A stretch of 64,000 nucleotides of DNA, taken from NCBI RefSeq assembly GCF_002205635.1, contig NZ_NISJ01000005.1:124001-188000 (forward strand). Reading direction: 5' to 3'. The position numbers and the translations under genes are program-made. Position 1 is the first letter of the stretch. Every line of letters starts with the position of its first letter. The notes under the pieces were generated by a model. That model searched no databases and had not been told where the DNA came from. It saw only the letters and a list, made by a program, of their open reading frames with translations. Shown here piece by piece: positions 1-7,650 of the stretch. The stretch is from Sphingopyxis witflariensis. GTDB taxonomy: Bacteria; Pseudomonadota; Alphaproteobacteria; Sphingomonadales; Sphingomonadaceae.

Positions 1-651
1 GGCTGGCTCGATGCCCGTCACCATTTCTCCTTCGCCAACTATTATGACGAAGGCCGTATGGGTTGGGGGGCGCTGCGTGTCTGGAACGACGATGCCATCG
101 CGGCGCAGGCGGGCTTCCCCCCGCACCCGCACCGCGACATGGAAATCATCACCTATGTCCGCACCGGCGCGATCACCCATCGCGACTCGATGGGCAACAC
201 CGGCCGCACCGCAGCGGGCGACGTTCAGGTGATGAGCGCCGGCAGCGGCGTGACCCACAGCGAGTTTAACCTCGAGGATGAGGAAACGACGCTGTTCCAG
301 ATCTGGATCATGCCCGACCGAGACGGCGGCAATCCAGGCTGGGGCGCGCGCCAGTTTCCCCAGGCCGATCGTTCGGGCCAGTTTGTGACGCTGGCCAGCG
401 GGATCGAGGGCGACGACGCTTTGCCGATCCGCGCCGACGCCCGCGTTGCCGCGGCAACGGTGAACGCCGGGGACAGCGTCAGCTATGAGCTTGGCGCCGG
501 TCGCCACGCCTATCTGGTCGCCGCCAAAGGCCGCATCCGCGTCAATGGCGTGGAAGCCGATCCGCGCGACGGCATCGCACTCCGCGATGTCGGCACAATC
601 GAGGTCGAAGCAATCGACGACGCCGAACTGGTGCTGGTCGACAGCCTCTAA
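1..651 (+). CDS. Pirin family protein (5' end outside window)
   Basis: The frame is open from base 1, so the start codon lies outside the window; the internal ATG at 58 is only an internal methionine. About 216 residues remain, close to a full pirin. The bicupin metal site is visible: PHPHRDME supplies two histidines, and HSEFN about 45 residues later supplies the third histidine and the glutamate. Bacterial pirins bind a metal, and some act as quercetin dioxygenases. The neighbours wrbA and a ring-cleaving dioxygenase fit a role in quinone or flavonoid redox chemistry, but the substrate is inference. The family call is firm. Confidence 0.93.
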   Translation, partial: GWLDARHHFSFANYYDEGRMGWGALRVWNDDAIAAQAGFPPHPHRDMEIITYVRTGAITHRDSMGNTGRTAAGDVQVMSAGSGVTHSEFNLEDEETTLFQIWIMPDRDGGNPGWGARQFPQADRSGQFVTLASGIEGDDALPIRADARVAAATVNAGDSVSYELGAGRHAYLVAAKGRIRVNGVEADPRDGIALRDVGTIEVEAIDDAELVLVDSL

Positions 652-664
652 CGAGCCTCCCCCC

Positions 665-704
665 GGGCCGCCGCCTGCCTCCCCCTCCCTTGCGGCGGCG
701 GCCC
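665..704 (+). terminator. GC-rich inverted repeat between pirin and wrbA genes
   Basis: Arms GGGCCGCCGC (665-674) and its exact complement (695-704) flank a C/T-rich 20-base loop, followed by a short T run at about 712-715. The position after the pirin stop suits a rho-independent terminator, though the T tract is weak. It could equally be an mRNA-stabilising hairpin, or a degenerate member of the CCTCCC intergenic repeat seen elsewhere in the window. Confidence 0.45.
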
Positions 705-743
705 ACCCCCATTTTGATGACAAAGACTGAAAGGACAAAGACA

Positions 744-1346
744 ATGGCAAAAATTCTCGTGCTCTATTATTCCTCCTACGGCCATATCGAGCAGATGGCC
801 GATGCCGTCGCCGAAGGCGCGCGCGCGGCGGGCGCCGATGTCGATATCCGCCGCGTCGCCGAAACCGCGCCCGCTGCGGTCGTTCAGGCCGCAGGTTTCA
901 AAACCGATACCGCGCATCCGCTGCTCAGCGATCCCAATGAACTGGCGAACTATGATGCAATCATCGTCGGCACCCCGACGCGATTTGGCCGCATGTCGAG
1001 CCAGATGGCGAGCTTCTGGGACACCGCCGGTGGCGTTTGGGCGCAGGGCAAACTGAACGGCAAGGTCGGCGCAGCCTTCACCTCGTCGGCGTCGCAGCAT
1101 GGCGGCCAGGAAACCACCTTGTTCAGCATCATCACCAACCTGCTGCACTTCGGCATGACGATCGTCGGGCTCGATTATGGCTATGCAGGCCAGATGGGCG
1201 TCGATGAAGTCAAGGGCGGCGCACCCTATGGCGCAACGACGTTGGCCGATGGCGATGGATCGCGGCAGCCGAGCGAAGCCGATCTCGGCGGGGCCCGCTA
1301 TCTGGGCGAACGCGTCGCCCGGACCGCGACCAAGCTGATCGCCTGA
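744..1346 (+). CDS. wrbA: NAD(P)H:quinone oxidoreductase, WrbA type
   Basis: The start is set at 744 ([14 protein letters not shown]), 200 residues, preceded by an AAGGA-like ribosome site; an upstream in-frame ATG at 690 would add a non-conserved stretch. The flavodoxin-like fold begins with the FMN phosphate loop [12 protein letters not shown]. The segment [12 protein letters not shown] and the [13 protein letters not shown] loop are WrbA hallmarks. The enzyme is a tetrameric FMN protein that reduces quinones by two electrons. It lies only 4 bases before the next gene, so these two are probably co-transcribed. Confidence is high from length and motifs. Confidence 0.95.
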   Translation: MAKILVLYYSSYGHIEQMADAVAEGARAAGADVDIRRVAETAPAAVVQAAGFKTDTAHPLLSDPNELANYDAIIVGTPTRFGRMSSQMASFWDTAGGVWAQGKLNGKVGAAFTSSASQHGGQETTLFSIITNLLHFGMTIVGLDYGYAGQMGVDEVKGGAPYGATTLADGDGSRQPSEADLGGARYLGERVARTATKLIA

Positions 1347-1350
1347 TCCG

Positions 1351-2181
1351 ATGCGCCGTCTTCCGAGCCTCTTCCTCTCCCACGGCTCGCCTATGATGGC
1401 GCTCGAGCCCAGCCCGGCGCGGGATTTCCTCGCCGGGCTGGGTGCCCAACTACCGCGTCCCAGCGCGATCCTTATGGTTTCGGCGCATCACGACGCGGCG
1501 TATGACGGCGGACGGGCAACCGTCACCGCCTCCCCCACCCCGCCGACGATCCATGACTTCGGCGGCTTTCCCGACGAACTGTTCGCGATGCGCTATCCAG
1601 CGCCGGGCGATCCGGCGCTTGCCGAACGCGTCGTCGACCTGCTCGGCGCGCATGGCCTTCCGGTCACCGCCGATCCACATCGCGGGCTCGACCATGGCGC
1701 TTGGGTGCCGCTGTCGCTCATCTACCCACAAGCCGATGTCCCCGTCGTTCAGCTTTCAATCGCCTCCAACGCCTCGCCCGAATGGCATTATGCGCAGGGA
1801 CAGGCACTAGCGCCGCTCCGCGACGAGGGCGTGCTGGTGATCGGATCGGGCAGCATCACCCATAATTTGCGCGCGCTGTTCGCGGCGCGGCTGCCGATCG
1901 ACGCACCTGCGCCCGAATGGGTGACGACATTCACCGACTGGGTCGCCGAACGCATGGCGGAGGGCGTGATCGACGATGTCCTCCACGCGGTCGAACGCGC
2001 GCCGCACGGGCACGACAATCACCCGACGATGGAGCATATATTGCCGCTGTTCGTCGCCATGGGTGCCGGGGCGGGCACGGGCGGACTTCCATTCGAGTCC
2101 GAGCGCCTTCACGCCAGCATAACCTATGGCCTGCTCGCGATGGACGTTTACGCTTTCGGTGGGGAGACAGCGCGCCTATAG
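1351..2181 (+). CDS. ygiD: DODA-type extradiol dioxygenase (LigB/YgiD family)
   Basis: This 276-residue protein has the LigB superfamily layout: SHGSPMMALE at the N-terminus, VSAHHDA around residue 48, a DHGAWVPL segment near 114, and GHDNHPTMEHILPL near 215. The histidines are the expected metal ligands. YgiD-type enzymes open catechol rings such as DOPA at the 4,5 position, and some members act on other catechols. The ATG at 1351 is 4 bases after wrbA, and rluA-like follows 6 bases after its stop. The position beside pirin and wrbA suggests an aromatic/quinone role, but the natural substrate cannot be read from the sequence. Confidence 0.9.
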   Translation: MRRLPSLFLSHGSPMMALEPSPARDFLAGLGAQLPRPSAILMVSAHHDAAYDGGRATVTASPTPPTIHDFGGFPDELFAMRYPAPGDPALAERVVDLLGAHGLPVTADPHRGLDHGAWVPLSLIYPQADVPVVQLSIASNASPEWHYAQGQALAPLRDEGVLVIGSGSITHNLRALFAARLPIDAPAPEWVTTFTDWVAERMAEGVIDDVLHAVERAPHGHDNHPTMEHILPLFVAMGAGAGTGGLPFESERLHASITYGLLAMDVYAFGGETARL

Positions 2182-2187
2182 CGCGCC

Positions 2188-2871
2188 ATGCTCCTTTCAG
2201 ACCGTGTCCTGTTCCTCGATGGCGAGGCCCTCGTTATCGACAAACCCGCTGGCCTGCCCGTCGACGCCCCGCGCGACGGCAGCATCAGCCTCGAAAATCA
2301 TCTCGATTTGCTGAAGTTCGGCTTCAAGCGGTGGCCGCTCGCGGTCCACCGGCTCGACCGCGACACTTCGGGCTGCCTGCTTCTCGCACGCAACCCCAAG
2401 GCGCACGGCCGCTTTACCCGCGCATTCGAAGCCCGTGAGGTCGAGAAGCAATATCTCGCGATCGTCGACGGCGTGGTCGAAGGCGATAGCGGCACGATCG
2501 AGCTGCCGCTCTCCAAAATATCGACCGCCGAAGAGGGCTGGCGCATGGTCGGCGACCCGAAGGGCAAGCCCTCGGTGTCGCATTGGGAAAAGCTGGCGGT
2601 CGTCGACGGCCGCAGCCTGCTGCGCTTCCGCCCCGAAACCGGCCGCACCCATCAGCTGCGCGTCCACGCGCTCGAAGGCCTTGGCTTTCCGCTCGTCGGC
2701 GATCCCGTTTACGGGCGCGGTGGCACCAAAACCCGCACGCTGCTCCACGCCGAACGGCTGGTGGTCAAACGTGACGCCAAGCCGTCGATTGTCGCCGAGG
2801 CGCCCTTCCCCGACAGCTTCATCGCGCTGGGCTTCACCGCACCCGAAGGCGCCGCGCCGACCCGTGGCTGA
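2188..2871 (+). CDS. RluA family pseudouridine synthase
   Basis: The protein has 227 residues. The catalytic motif HRLDRDTSG (about residues 53-61, Asp catalytic) and the family signature TGRTHQLRVH near residue 150 are intact. There is no N-terminal S4 domain, so it is a short RluA/TruC-like enzyme. It converts uridine to pseudouridine in rRNA or tRNA; which site is unknown. Its last 8 bases overlap the GTG start of arfB, which suggests translational coupling between two ribosome-related genes. Confidence 0.92.
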   Translation: MLLSDRVLFLDGEALVIDKPAGLPVDAPRDGSISLENHLDLLKFGFKRWPLAVHRLDRDTSGCLLLARNPKAHGRFTRAFEAREVEKQYLAIVDGVVEGDSGTIELPLSKISTAEEGWRMVGDPKGKPSVSHWEKLAVVDGRSLLRFRPETGRTHQLRVHALEGLGFPLVGDPVYGRGGTKTRTLLHAERLVVKRDAKPSIVAEAPFPDSFIALGFTAPEGAAPTRG

Positions 2872-3265
2872 GATTCCCGAAAGCGCGATCAGCGAAAAAT
2901 TTCTCGCCGGGACGGGACCCGGCGGCCAGAATGTCAACAAGGTCGCGACCGCGTGCCAGCTGCGCGTCAACGTCTATGCCTTGGGGCTCGACCCGGAGGC
3001 TTATCGTCGGCTGAAGACCCTCGCGGGCAGCCGGATGACGACCGAGGGCGAGCTGATCATCCTCGCGCGCCGCTATCGCACCCAGGAGGCGAACCGCGCC
3101 GACGCACGCGAACGCCTGTCCGACCTGATCGATGCCGCGCTGGTCCGCCCCGAACGACGGATCAAGACCAAGCCGAGCAAGGCCGCAAAGGCGCGCCGCG
3201 TCGACAGCAAGAAAGCGCGCAGCAGCGTGAAGGCCGGACGCGGACGGGTGCGCGGAACCGACTAG
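2864..3265 (+). CDS. arfB: Alternative ribosome-rescue factor ArfB (peptidyl-tRNA hydrolase)
   Basis: The chosen start is GTG 2864, inside the end of the preceding gene, giving 133 residues, close to the usual length. The GPGGQNVNK motif near residue 20 is the release-factor GGQ loop that hydrolyses peptidyl-tRNA. The C-terminal 35 residues are lysine- and arginine-rich, matching the basic tail that enters the empty mRNA channel of stalled ribosomes. Frame and 8-base overlap support the GTG start; no better ATG precedes the conserved region. Confidence 0.93.
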   Translation: MAEIPESAISEKFLAGTGPGGQNVNKVATACQLRVNVYALGLDPEAYRRLKTLAGSRMTTEGELIILARRYRTQEANRADARERLSDLIDAALVRPERRIKTKPSKAAKARRVDSKKARSSVKAGRGRVRGTD

Positions 3266-3272
3266 CGCGGCG

Positions 3273-3863
3273 ATGACCAACCTCTACCGCCTTGACGCAC
3301 CGGCCAGTCGGATTGCCGCGACGTTCGGCGCCGAAGCCGGTGGCGACCCCTGGACCGGCGATTATGTCGCCCCCGCCCGGCCCGCCCCGATCATCGTCAG
3401 CGACGGGCGCAGCGGATCGCGCCGCTATCTGCGCCCGAAACTATGGGGCGTCCCGCCTCCGCCGCAGGGCGACCGGCCGGTGACCTCCGTCCGCAACCTC
3501 GAAAGCCCCTTCTGGATCGGCACGCTGCGCCACGCCGAACTGCGCTGCTTGGTGCCCGCGACAGCCTTTGCGCTATGGTCGGGGCAGGCGGGAGCGAAGA
3601 AGCAGCGCTGGTTTTCGGTGCCGTCGCAGCCGGTTTTCGCCTTTGCCGGCGTCCTGCGCCAAGGCGAGGATTGGCCGTGCTTTGCCATATTGACTACCGA
3701 TGCCAACCGGCTGGTCGAACATCATAACCCGAGCGCGATGCCGGTGATCCTGCACCCGGAGGACTATGCCTGCTGGCTGTCCGGCGAGTGGCGCGACGCG
3801 GTGCGGCTGGCCGCCCCCTATCCCAGCCAGTTGATGGCGGTCGGCGACACTCCGCCTGTATAG
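3273..3863 (+). CDS. SRAP (YedK/HMCES-like) protein without the catalytic residues
   Basis: This 196-residue protein follows the SRAP fold pattern: RCLVPATAF, VFAFAGVL, FAILTTDAN and AMPVILHPEDYACWL. Normal SRAP proteins begin Met-Cys and form a DNA-protein crosslink at abasic sites through Cys2. Here the start reads MTNLYRLDAP, so Thr replaces Cys2. The glutamate expected after LVPxxxF is Leu (AFALW). By eye, the conserved Asn of the T-N-V-R-N segment reads Ser (TSVRN), and the active-site His is shifted or Asn (EHHNPSAMPV). It looks like a non-catalytic paralogue. The ATG at 3273 is 7 bases after arfB and no upstream alternative restores a cysteine. Confidence 0.8.
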   Translation: MTNLYRLDAPASRIAATFGAEAGGDPWTGDYVAPARPAPIIVSDGRSGSRRYLRPKLWGVPPPPQGDRPVTSVRNLESPFWIGTLRHAELRCLVPATAFALWSGQAGAKKQRWFSVPSQPVFAFAGVLRQGEDWPCFAILTTDANRLVEHHNPSAMPVILHPEDYACWLSGEWRDAVRLAAPYPSQLMAVGDTPPV

Positions 3864-3950
3864 CAAAAATTCATCAAATTTCTTCACTTTGGTATAACCA
3901 ACGATCCCCTAAATTCGCGCGAATCTCGATGACCACTGGGAAGAGGGACC

Positions 3951-4274
3951 GTGCCGGGGAATCGCACCGCCAACGTCAAGGAAGAACCGGCGAGCACACG
4001 CCGCGCCGAGCGTGCGCCGGTGACCGCGCGCGCGCGTTTTCGCGAGGCTGGCTTCAACCCGTTCGACGTCGAGCTGTTCGACCTGTCCTTCTCCGGCTTT
4101 CGCATGGTCACCTTTGCCCGGCCGCAGATCGGCAAGCATATTTGGGTGACCCTGCCCGGCCTCCAGTCCCTGGAAGCCATCGTCCGCCGCGCCGACGGCA
4201 ATGCATATGGCTGCGAGTTCATCTATCCGCTCCACCCGTCGGTGGCGAAGCATCTGCAGGTCAAGCTGCGCTAG
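3951..4274 (+). CDS. PilZ domain-like protein
   Basis: The start is GTG 3951, preceded by GGGAAGAGGG; the protein has 107 residues. It matches the compact sphingomonad PilZ pattern: a basic stretch RRAERAPVTARARFR, then DVELFDLSFSGFRM (the D/NxSxxG-like strand), and GNAYGCEFIYPL at the end. PilZ domains bind cyclic di-GMP. The classical RxxxR plus D/NxSxxG motifs are only partly recognisable, so binding is uncertain. A GGDEF-EAL protein is encoded at 12.6 kb. Confidence 0.7.
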   Translation: MPGNRTANVKEEPASTRRAERAPVTARARFREAGFNPFDVELFDLSFSGFRMVTFARPQIGKHIWVTLPGLQSLEAIVRRADGNAYGCEFIYPLHPSVAKHLQVKLR

Positions 4275-4286
4275 ACCCTAAAGCTC

Positions 4287-4380
4287 CGTCATTGCGAGCG
4301 AAGCGACGCAATCCCCAGCTCTCGGCCATGTTGAGGCGATGGCTGGAGATTGCTTCGTCGCTGCGCTCCTCGCAAGGACG
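4287..4380. repeat. Intergenic palindromic repeat, family A (copy 1)
   Basis: The element starts CGTCATTGCGAGCGAAGCG and ends with the near-complement GCTCCTCGCAAGGACG, with a second pair CAATCCCCAG/TGGAGATTG inside. Similar elements lie at 9070, 20027, 46033 and 50794. This copy sits between convergent PilZ and EVE genes and could fold as a terminator. Confidence 0.85.
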
Positions 4381-4390
4381 AAAGGGGCGG

Positions 4391-4816
4391 TCAGCCCCCC
4401 GGCGTTTGCGATTTCTTGAGGATATGATCCCACTCGTCGGGGCGCACGCGCCCGACCGACAGGCGCGACAGGCGGATGAGGTCCATGTCGGCGAGCTTCG
4501 GATCGGCCTTGATCGCGGCGAGTGTCACCGGATTTTCGAGCGCGCGGACGGGCGCGACGCGCACGACGACCCAGGGCGATCCTGCATCGGCGGTCGGATC
4601 GGGGAAATGTTCCTCGACGATCTTCATGATCCCCACACATTCCTTGCCGATATTGCTGTGATAAAACAGCGCCTCGTCGCCGACCTTCATCGCCATCATG
4701 TTGAGCTTGGCGCTGTGGTTGCGCACGCCGTCCCACATGCCGGTGCCCTCGCGCACCAGTTGCTCCCACGGATAGGCGTCGGGTTCGGATTTCATCAGCC
4801 AGTAGTTTTTGCTCAT
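4391..4816 (-). CDS. EVE domain protein
   Basis: The 141-residue protein is almost entirely one EVE domain: YWLMKSEPDAYPWEQL at the N-terminus, then GMWDGVRNHSAKLNM, and LFYHSNIGKECVGIMKIV. EVE domains share the PUA-like fold and are thought to recognise modified bases in RNA or DNA. The homologous eukaryotic protein is thymocyte nuclear protein 1. It is a single gene facing PilZ across repeat copy A1. Confidence 0.94.
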   Translation of the reverse strand: MSKNYWLMKSEPDAYPWEQLVREGTGMWDGVRNHSAKLNMMAMKVGDEALFYHSNIGKECVGIMKIVEEHFPDPTADAGSPWVVVRVAPVRALENPVTLAAIKADPKLADMDLIRLSRLSVGRVRPDEWDHILKKSQTPGG

Positions 4817-4930
4817 GCGCCCCTCTTACCGTCTGCGCCCGGTTTGAAAAGAGCGGCGCCCCTTTCCCTGCATCGCCGACCGTCCTAAATGCAGGGCCAT
4901 GGACTCGCGGGCTGCGCGCCCGCTGCAAAA

Positions 4931-5872
4931 ATGGATGACATAATGACCGCCGCCGTTCCGACCATTTCGATGTCGCTTCCTGCCGACCGCTTCGCGCGCG
5001 ATTTTGGCGCCTCCTTTGAACGCTTCGGCTTCGCGATGATCACCGACCATGGCATCGACCCCGCGCTGATCGACGAGGCGTGGGACAAGGCGAAAGCCTT
5101 TTTCGCCCTGCCCGAAGATCAGAAGCGCGCCTATCATATCCCCGGCGGCGGCGGCGCGCGCGGCTACACCCCGTTCGGCACCGAAATCGCCAAGGGCGCA
5201 AAGGAAGTCGACCTCAAGGAATTCTGGCACGTCGGCCGCGACCTGCCCGCCGGACACCGCCTCGCCGCGCAACAGCCGAACAATGTCTGGCCCGCCGAGG
5301 TCGAAGGGTTCCGTACCGCCTATGACAAGCTCTTCGCCGAATTCGACCGCGTCGGCGGGCGTTTGCTGTCGGGCATCGCAACCTATCTCGGCCTCGCCCC
5401 CGATTTCTTCGACGACACGATCGCCGACGGCAACAGCGTGATGCGTCTGCTCCACTATCCGCCCGTCGAAGCCCCCGCCAAGGGCATCCGCGCCGAGGCG
5501 CATGAGGATATCAATACGATCACCCTGCTGCTCGGCGCCGAAGAGGCGGGGCTCGAAATTCTCGACAAGGATGGCAGCTGGCTGCCGGTCAGCCCCCCCG
5601 CGGGCGCGATGGCGGTCAATGTCGGCGACATGCTGCAACGACTGACCAACAACAAGCTGCCCTCGACCACCCACCGGGTTCGCAACCCCGACGCGGGGCG
5701 AGCGAGCGTCGCGCGTTACTCGATGCCTTTCTTCCTTCACTTCCGCTCGGATTATCCGATCGAGACGCTCGAAAGCTGTATCGATGCGGCGCACCCGAAT
5801 CTGTATCCGGCGCCGATTACGGCGGATGAATATCTGCAGCAGCGGCTGCGCGAGATCGGGCTGATAAAGTAA
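4931..5872 (+). CDS. 2-oxoglutarate/Fe(II) oxygenase, isopenicillin-N-synthase-like
   Basis: About 313 residues from ATG 4931; ATGs at 4889 and 4943 are alternatives, and the conserved part starts only at VPTISMSLPADRF. The iron ligands are visible as HED (HEDINTITLLL) and the later THRVRNP histidine, with RYSMPFFLH giving the Arg-x-Ser that binds 2-oxoglutarate. The N-terminal DIOX_N-like segment (FERFGFAMITDHGI) is present. The substrate is unknown: the family includes ethylene-forming, gibberellin and antibiotic enzymes, and a family-level call is all that is safe. Confidence 0.88.
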   Translation: MDDIMTAAVPTISMSLPADRFARDFGASFERFGFAMITDHGIDPALIDEAWDKAKAFFALPEDQKRAYHIPGGGGARGYTPFGTEIAKGAKEVDLKEFWHVGRDLPAGHRLAAQQPNNVWPAEVEGFRTAYDKLFAEFDRVGGRLLSGIATYLGLAPDFFDDTIADGNSVMRLLHYPPVEAPAKGIRAEAHEDINTITLLLGAEEAGLEILDKDGSWLPVSPPAGAMAVNVGDMLQRLTNNKLPSTTHRVRNPDAGRASVARYSMPFFLHFRSDYPIETLESCIDAAHPNLYPAPITADEYLQQRLREIGLIK

Positions 5873-5885
5873 GCGGCTAGAGCCG

Positions 5886-6488
5886 CTATTGAACGTCGGC
5901 AGACGCTTCCGGAGTCAGAAACCCGTATTTGCAGACCGGGCTGCTATCCCCGGCAAGGCAATCGGACCAGCGAAACAGCTTTTCGATCTTGATGACAGGC
6001 CCGACACTGCCGCCTCCGCCCATGCCGATATATGTCTCGCCGGAAACTGTGCCAACGATCGTGACATTGGTGGAATCGTGGACAAGCTCCGGGTCGTAGG
6101 AACCAGTCGCACAGGCTTCGAAGCTTTGATAGGTCGGGTCGAGTGTCCAGCGCGGCTCGCCATAATCGCCGCTCAGGGCATACAGGATCGTCAAGCACGC
6201 CCCATTGTCCGATCGCGACATATGATGCACGCTGCCAGCCCAGCGAACGCGCTTGCCAATATGCCGTTCGCCGACCGCCTGATCAGGCGTTAGCGGGACG
6301 ACCGCGATCCTTTGCAGCATCTCGATTTCCTGCGCCGGAGTGGGCGCCGGCGTGGGATCTTCGACCGCCGTTTGGCTTCCCTTCTGCTCAGACGCGGCCA
6401 TGGGCTGGGCGCAAGCGAGCAGAACCGGGCCGCAGCAAAGCGCACCGATCATCTTTCGGCGGATCGGCTGGATCAGACCGTTTGTCAT
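5886..6488 (-). CDS. Slp-like outer-membrane lipoprotein
   Basis: The 200-residue protein begins with a basic N-region, a hydrophobic core and a lipobox LLAC (Cys at about residue 26), so it should be lipid-anchored. After a proline-rich linker, the body matches the Slp pattern: HIGKRVRWAGSV, a segment of small-molecule or barrel type ending EPRW, SFEACATGSYDPELV, and NVTIVGTVSG. Slp in E. coli is a starvation/acid-induced outer-membrane lipoprotein of unknown activity. The family link is by pattern only. The next gene upstream ends 6 bases away, so these may share a transcript. Confidence 0.65.
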   Translation of the reverse strand: MTNGLIQPIRRKMIGALCCGPVLLACAQPMAASEQKGSQTAVEDPTPAPTPAQEIEMLQRIAVVPLTPDQAVGERHIGKRVRWAGSVHHMSRSDNGACLTILYALSGDYGEPRWTLDPTYQSFEACATGSYDPELVHDSTNVTIVGTVSGETYIGMGGGGSVGPVIKIEKLFRWSDCLAGDSSPVCKYGFLTPEASADVQ

Positions 6489-6494
6489 TTCACG

Positions 6495-6896
6495 CTACCG
6501 CCCATCCCAATAATCATAAGCCAATTGTTGCTGCTCCCTGATAAACCGCGCCGCCGCCGCGCCCTCCCACGGGCCGTCATAGCCGAGCAGCAACGCGGTG
6601 CCGCCAACCCACCAGCCCTGCCCCGGCAGGCGGTCGCTCTCGCGCACCACGAGCACCGCAAGGTCAGGCTCGCCGTCCATCGCGCAGAGGCGGTCGACCT
6701 CGCCCAGCGTCTTGCACACCGCGCGCATCTTGGGCCGGGTGAAACGGAAACCCAGGTCGCCGAGCAGTTCGGAGTAGCTGACGCTGCGCCCCTCGCGCGC
6801 CGCCTCGATCAATATCGCACGGATGCGCGGTGCGTCGCCGAGGGCGCTGACGTCCGCCGGGACCGGCGCATCGCCCATGCCCTCGTCGCGCGGCAT
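6495..6896 (-). CDS. Conserved-looking protein of unknown function, possible small winged-helix domain
   Basis: The start chosen is the ATG at 6896, 2 bases after the stop of the upstream acyltransferase gene, giving 133 residues; a longer frame from 6977 would run back into that gene. I do not recognise a named family. The pattern SVSYSELLGDLG, then KTLGEVDRLCAM, PDLAVLVVRESDRLPGQGWW resembles a small domain with YxELxxxLG...LGxI...PxLxxxVV...PGxG that occurs alone and next to nucleases. It also loosely resembles the alkyltransferase-like winged helix, but no PCHR motif is present. Function open. Confidence 0.6.
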   Translation of the reverse strand: MPRDEGMGDAPVPADVSALGDAPRIRAILIEAAREGRSVSYSELLGDLGFRFTRPKMRAVCKTLGEVDRLCAMDGEPDLAVLVVRESDRLPGQGWWVGGTALLLGYDGPWEGAAAARFIREQQQLAYDYWDGR

Positions 6897-6898
6897 CG

Positions 6899-7525
6899 CT
6901 AGGCTTCCCGCCCTTCGTCGCTGCCGACGATATCGTCGATCGAACGCGCCGTGCGTTCGGGATATTTGGCCGTGCAATTTTTATAGACGTCGAACACCTT
7001 CATCATGTCGGCGCGAAAGTCGCCGGTCGGCCAGATCATATGGCCCAACCCGCCGGTCTTCTTGCCATAATCCATGAAGCCGACAACGATCGGCACCTTT
7101 GCCGCCATTGCAATCTGATAGAAGCCGGTGCGCCATTTCTGTGCCTTGCCGCGCGTCCCCTCGGGCGCGACGGTCAGCATGAATTCGCTGCGGCGCGCAA
7201 ATTCATCGACCATCTGCTGCACCATATTGCCGCCGCCGCGCTGGTCGACCGGAACGCCGCCCATCTGTTTCATAAAGCGCGCGAGCGGCCATTTGAACAG
7301 CGACAGCTTGCCCATGAAATGCGCGCGAATACCAAGATCGGCGGTCAGGCCAAGGAAGTTGACGAAGTCCCAATTGCTGGTGTGCGGCGCCGCGATGATG
7401 ATGAAGCGCCGCGGTTCGGGCACAACCCCCACGACTTTCCAGCCGCGCAGGCGGTACATCAAAAGCAGGAGCCCGCGCACCGCCCGCGCAACCGGCCCCG
7501 GCGGATCATCGTCGACACGCGCCAC
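6899..7525 (-). CDS. 1-acylglycerol-3-phosphate acyltransferase-like protein (PlsC family)
   Basis: The 208-residue protein has the acyltransferase motifs in order: HTSNWD (HX4D, catalytic) around residue 48, GGVPVDQRGG (motif II region) and APEGTRGK (motif III) near residue 120. There is a short hydrophobic N-terminal part that may associate with the membrane. Compact PlsC-like proteins of this sort are often of unknown substrate rather than the main phosphatidate enzyme. It forms a close pair with the downstream unknown gene. Confidence 0.87.
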   Translation of the reverse strand: MARVDDDPPGPVARAVRGLLLLMYRLRGWKVVGVVPEPRRFIIIAAPHTSNWDFVNFLGLTADLGIRAHFMGKLSLFKWPLARFMKQMGGVPVDQRGGGNMVQQMVDEFARRSEFMLTVAPEGTRGKAQKWRTGFYQIAMAAKVPIVVGFMDYGKKTGGLGHMIWPTGDFRADMMKVFDVYKNCTAKYPERTARSIDDIVGSDEGREA

Positions 7526-7650
7526 AAAATCTCCCCTTCCAGACCTGCCGATTGCGCGAAACTACGCCGGTTCGCAAGGGGCGGCGATCACCGCTTGCGG
7601 CGCGGAGTGCTTTCTGCTCCTTTCGCTTTGAAAATGGGGAGGCTTTCGTG

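Noticed and set aside
6899..6977. Longer version of the unknown protein starting at 6977
   Set aside because: It would overlap the acyltransferase gene by about 80 bases, and the extra residues are arginine-rich without pattern.
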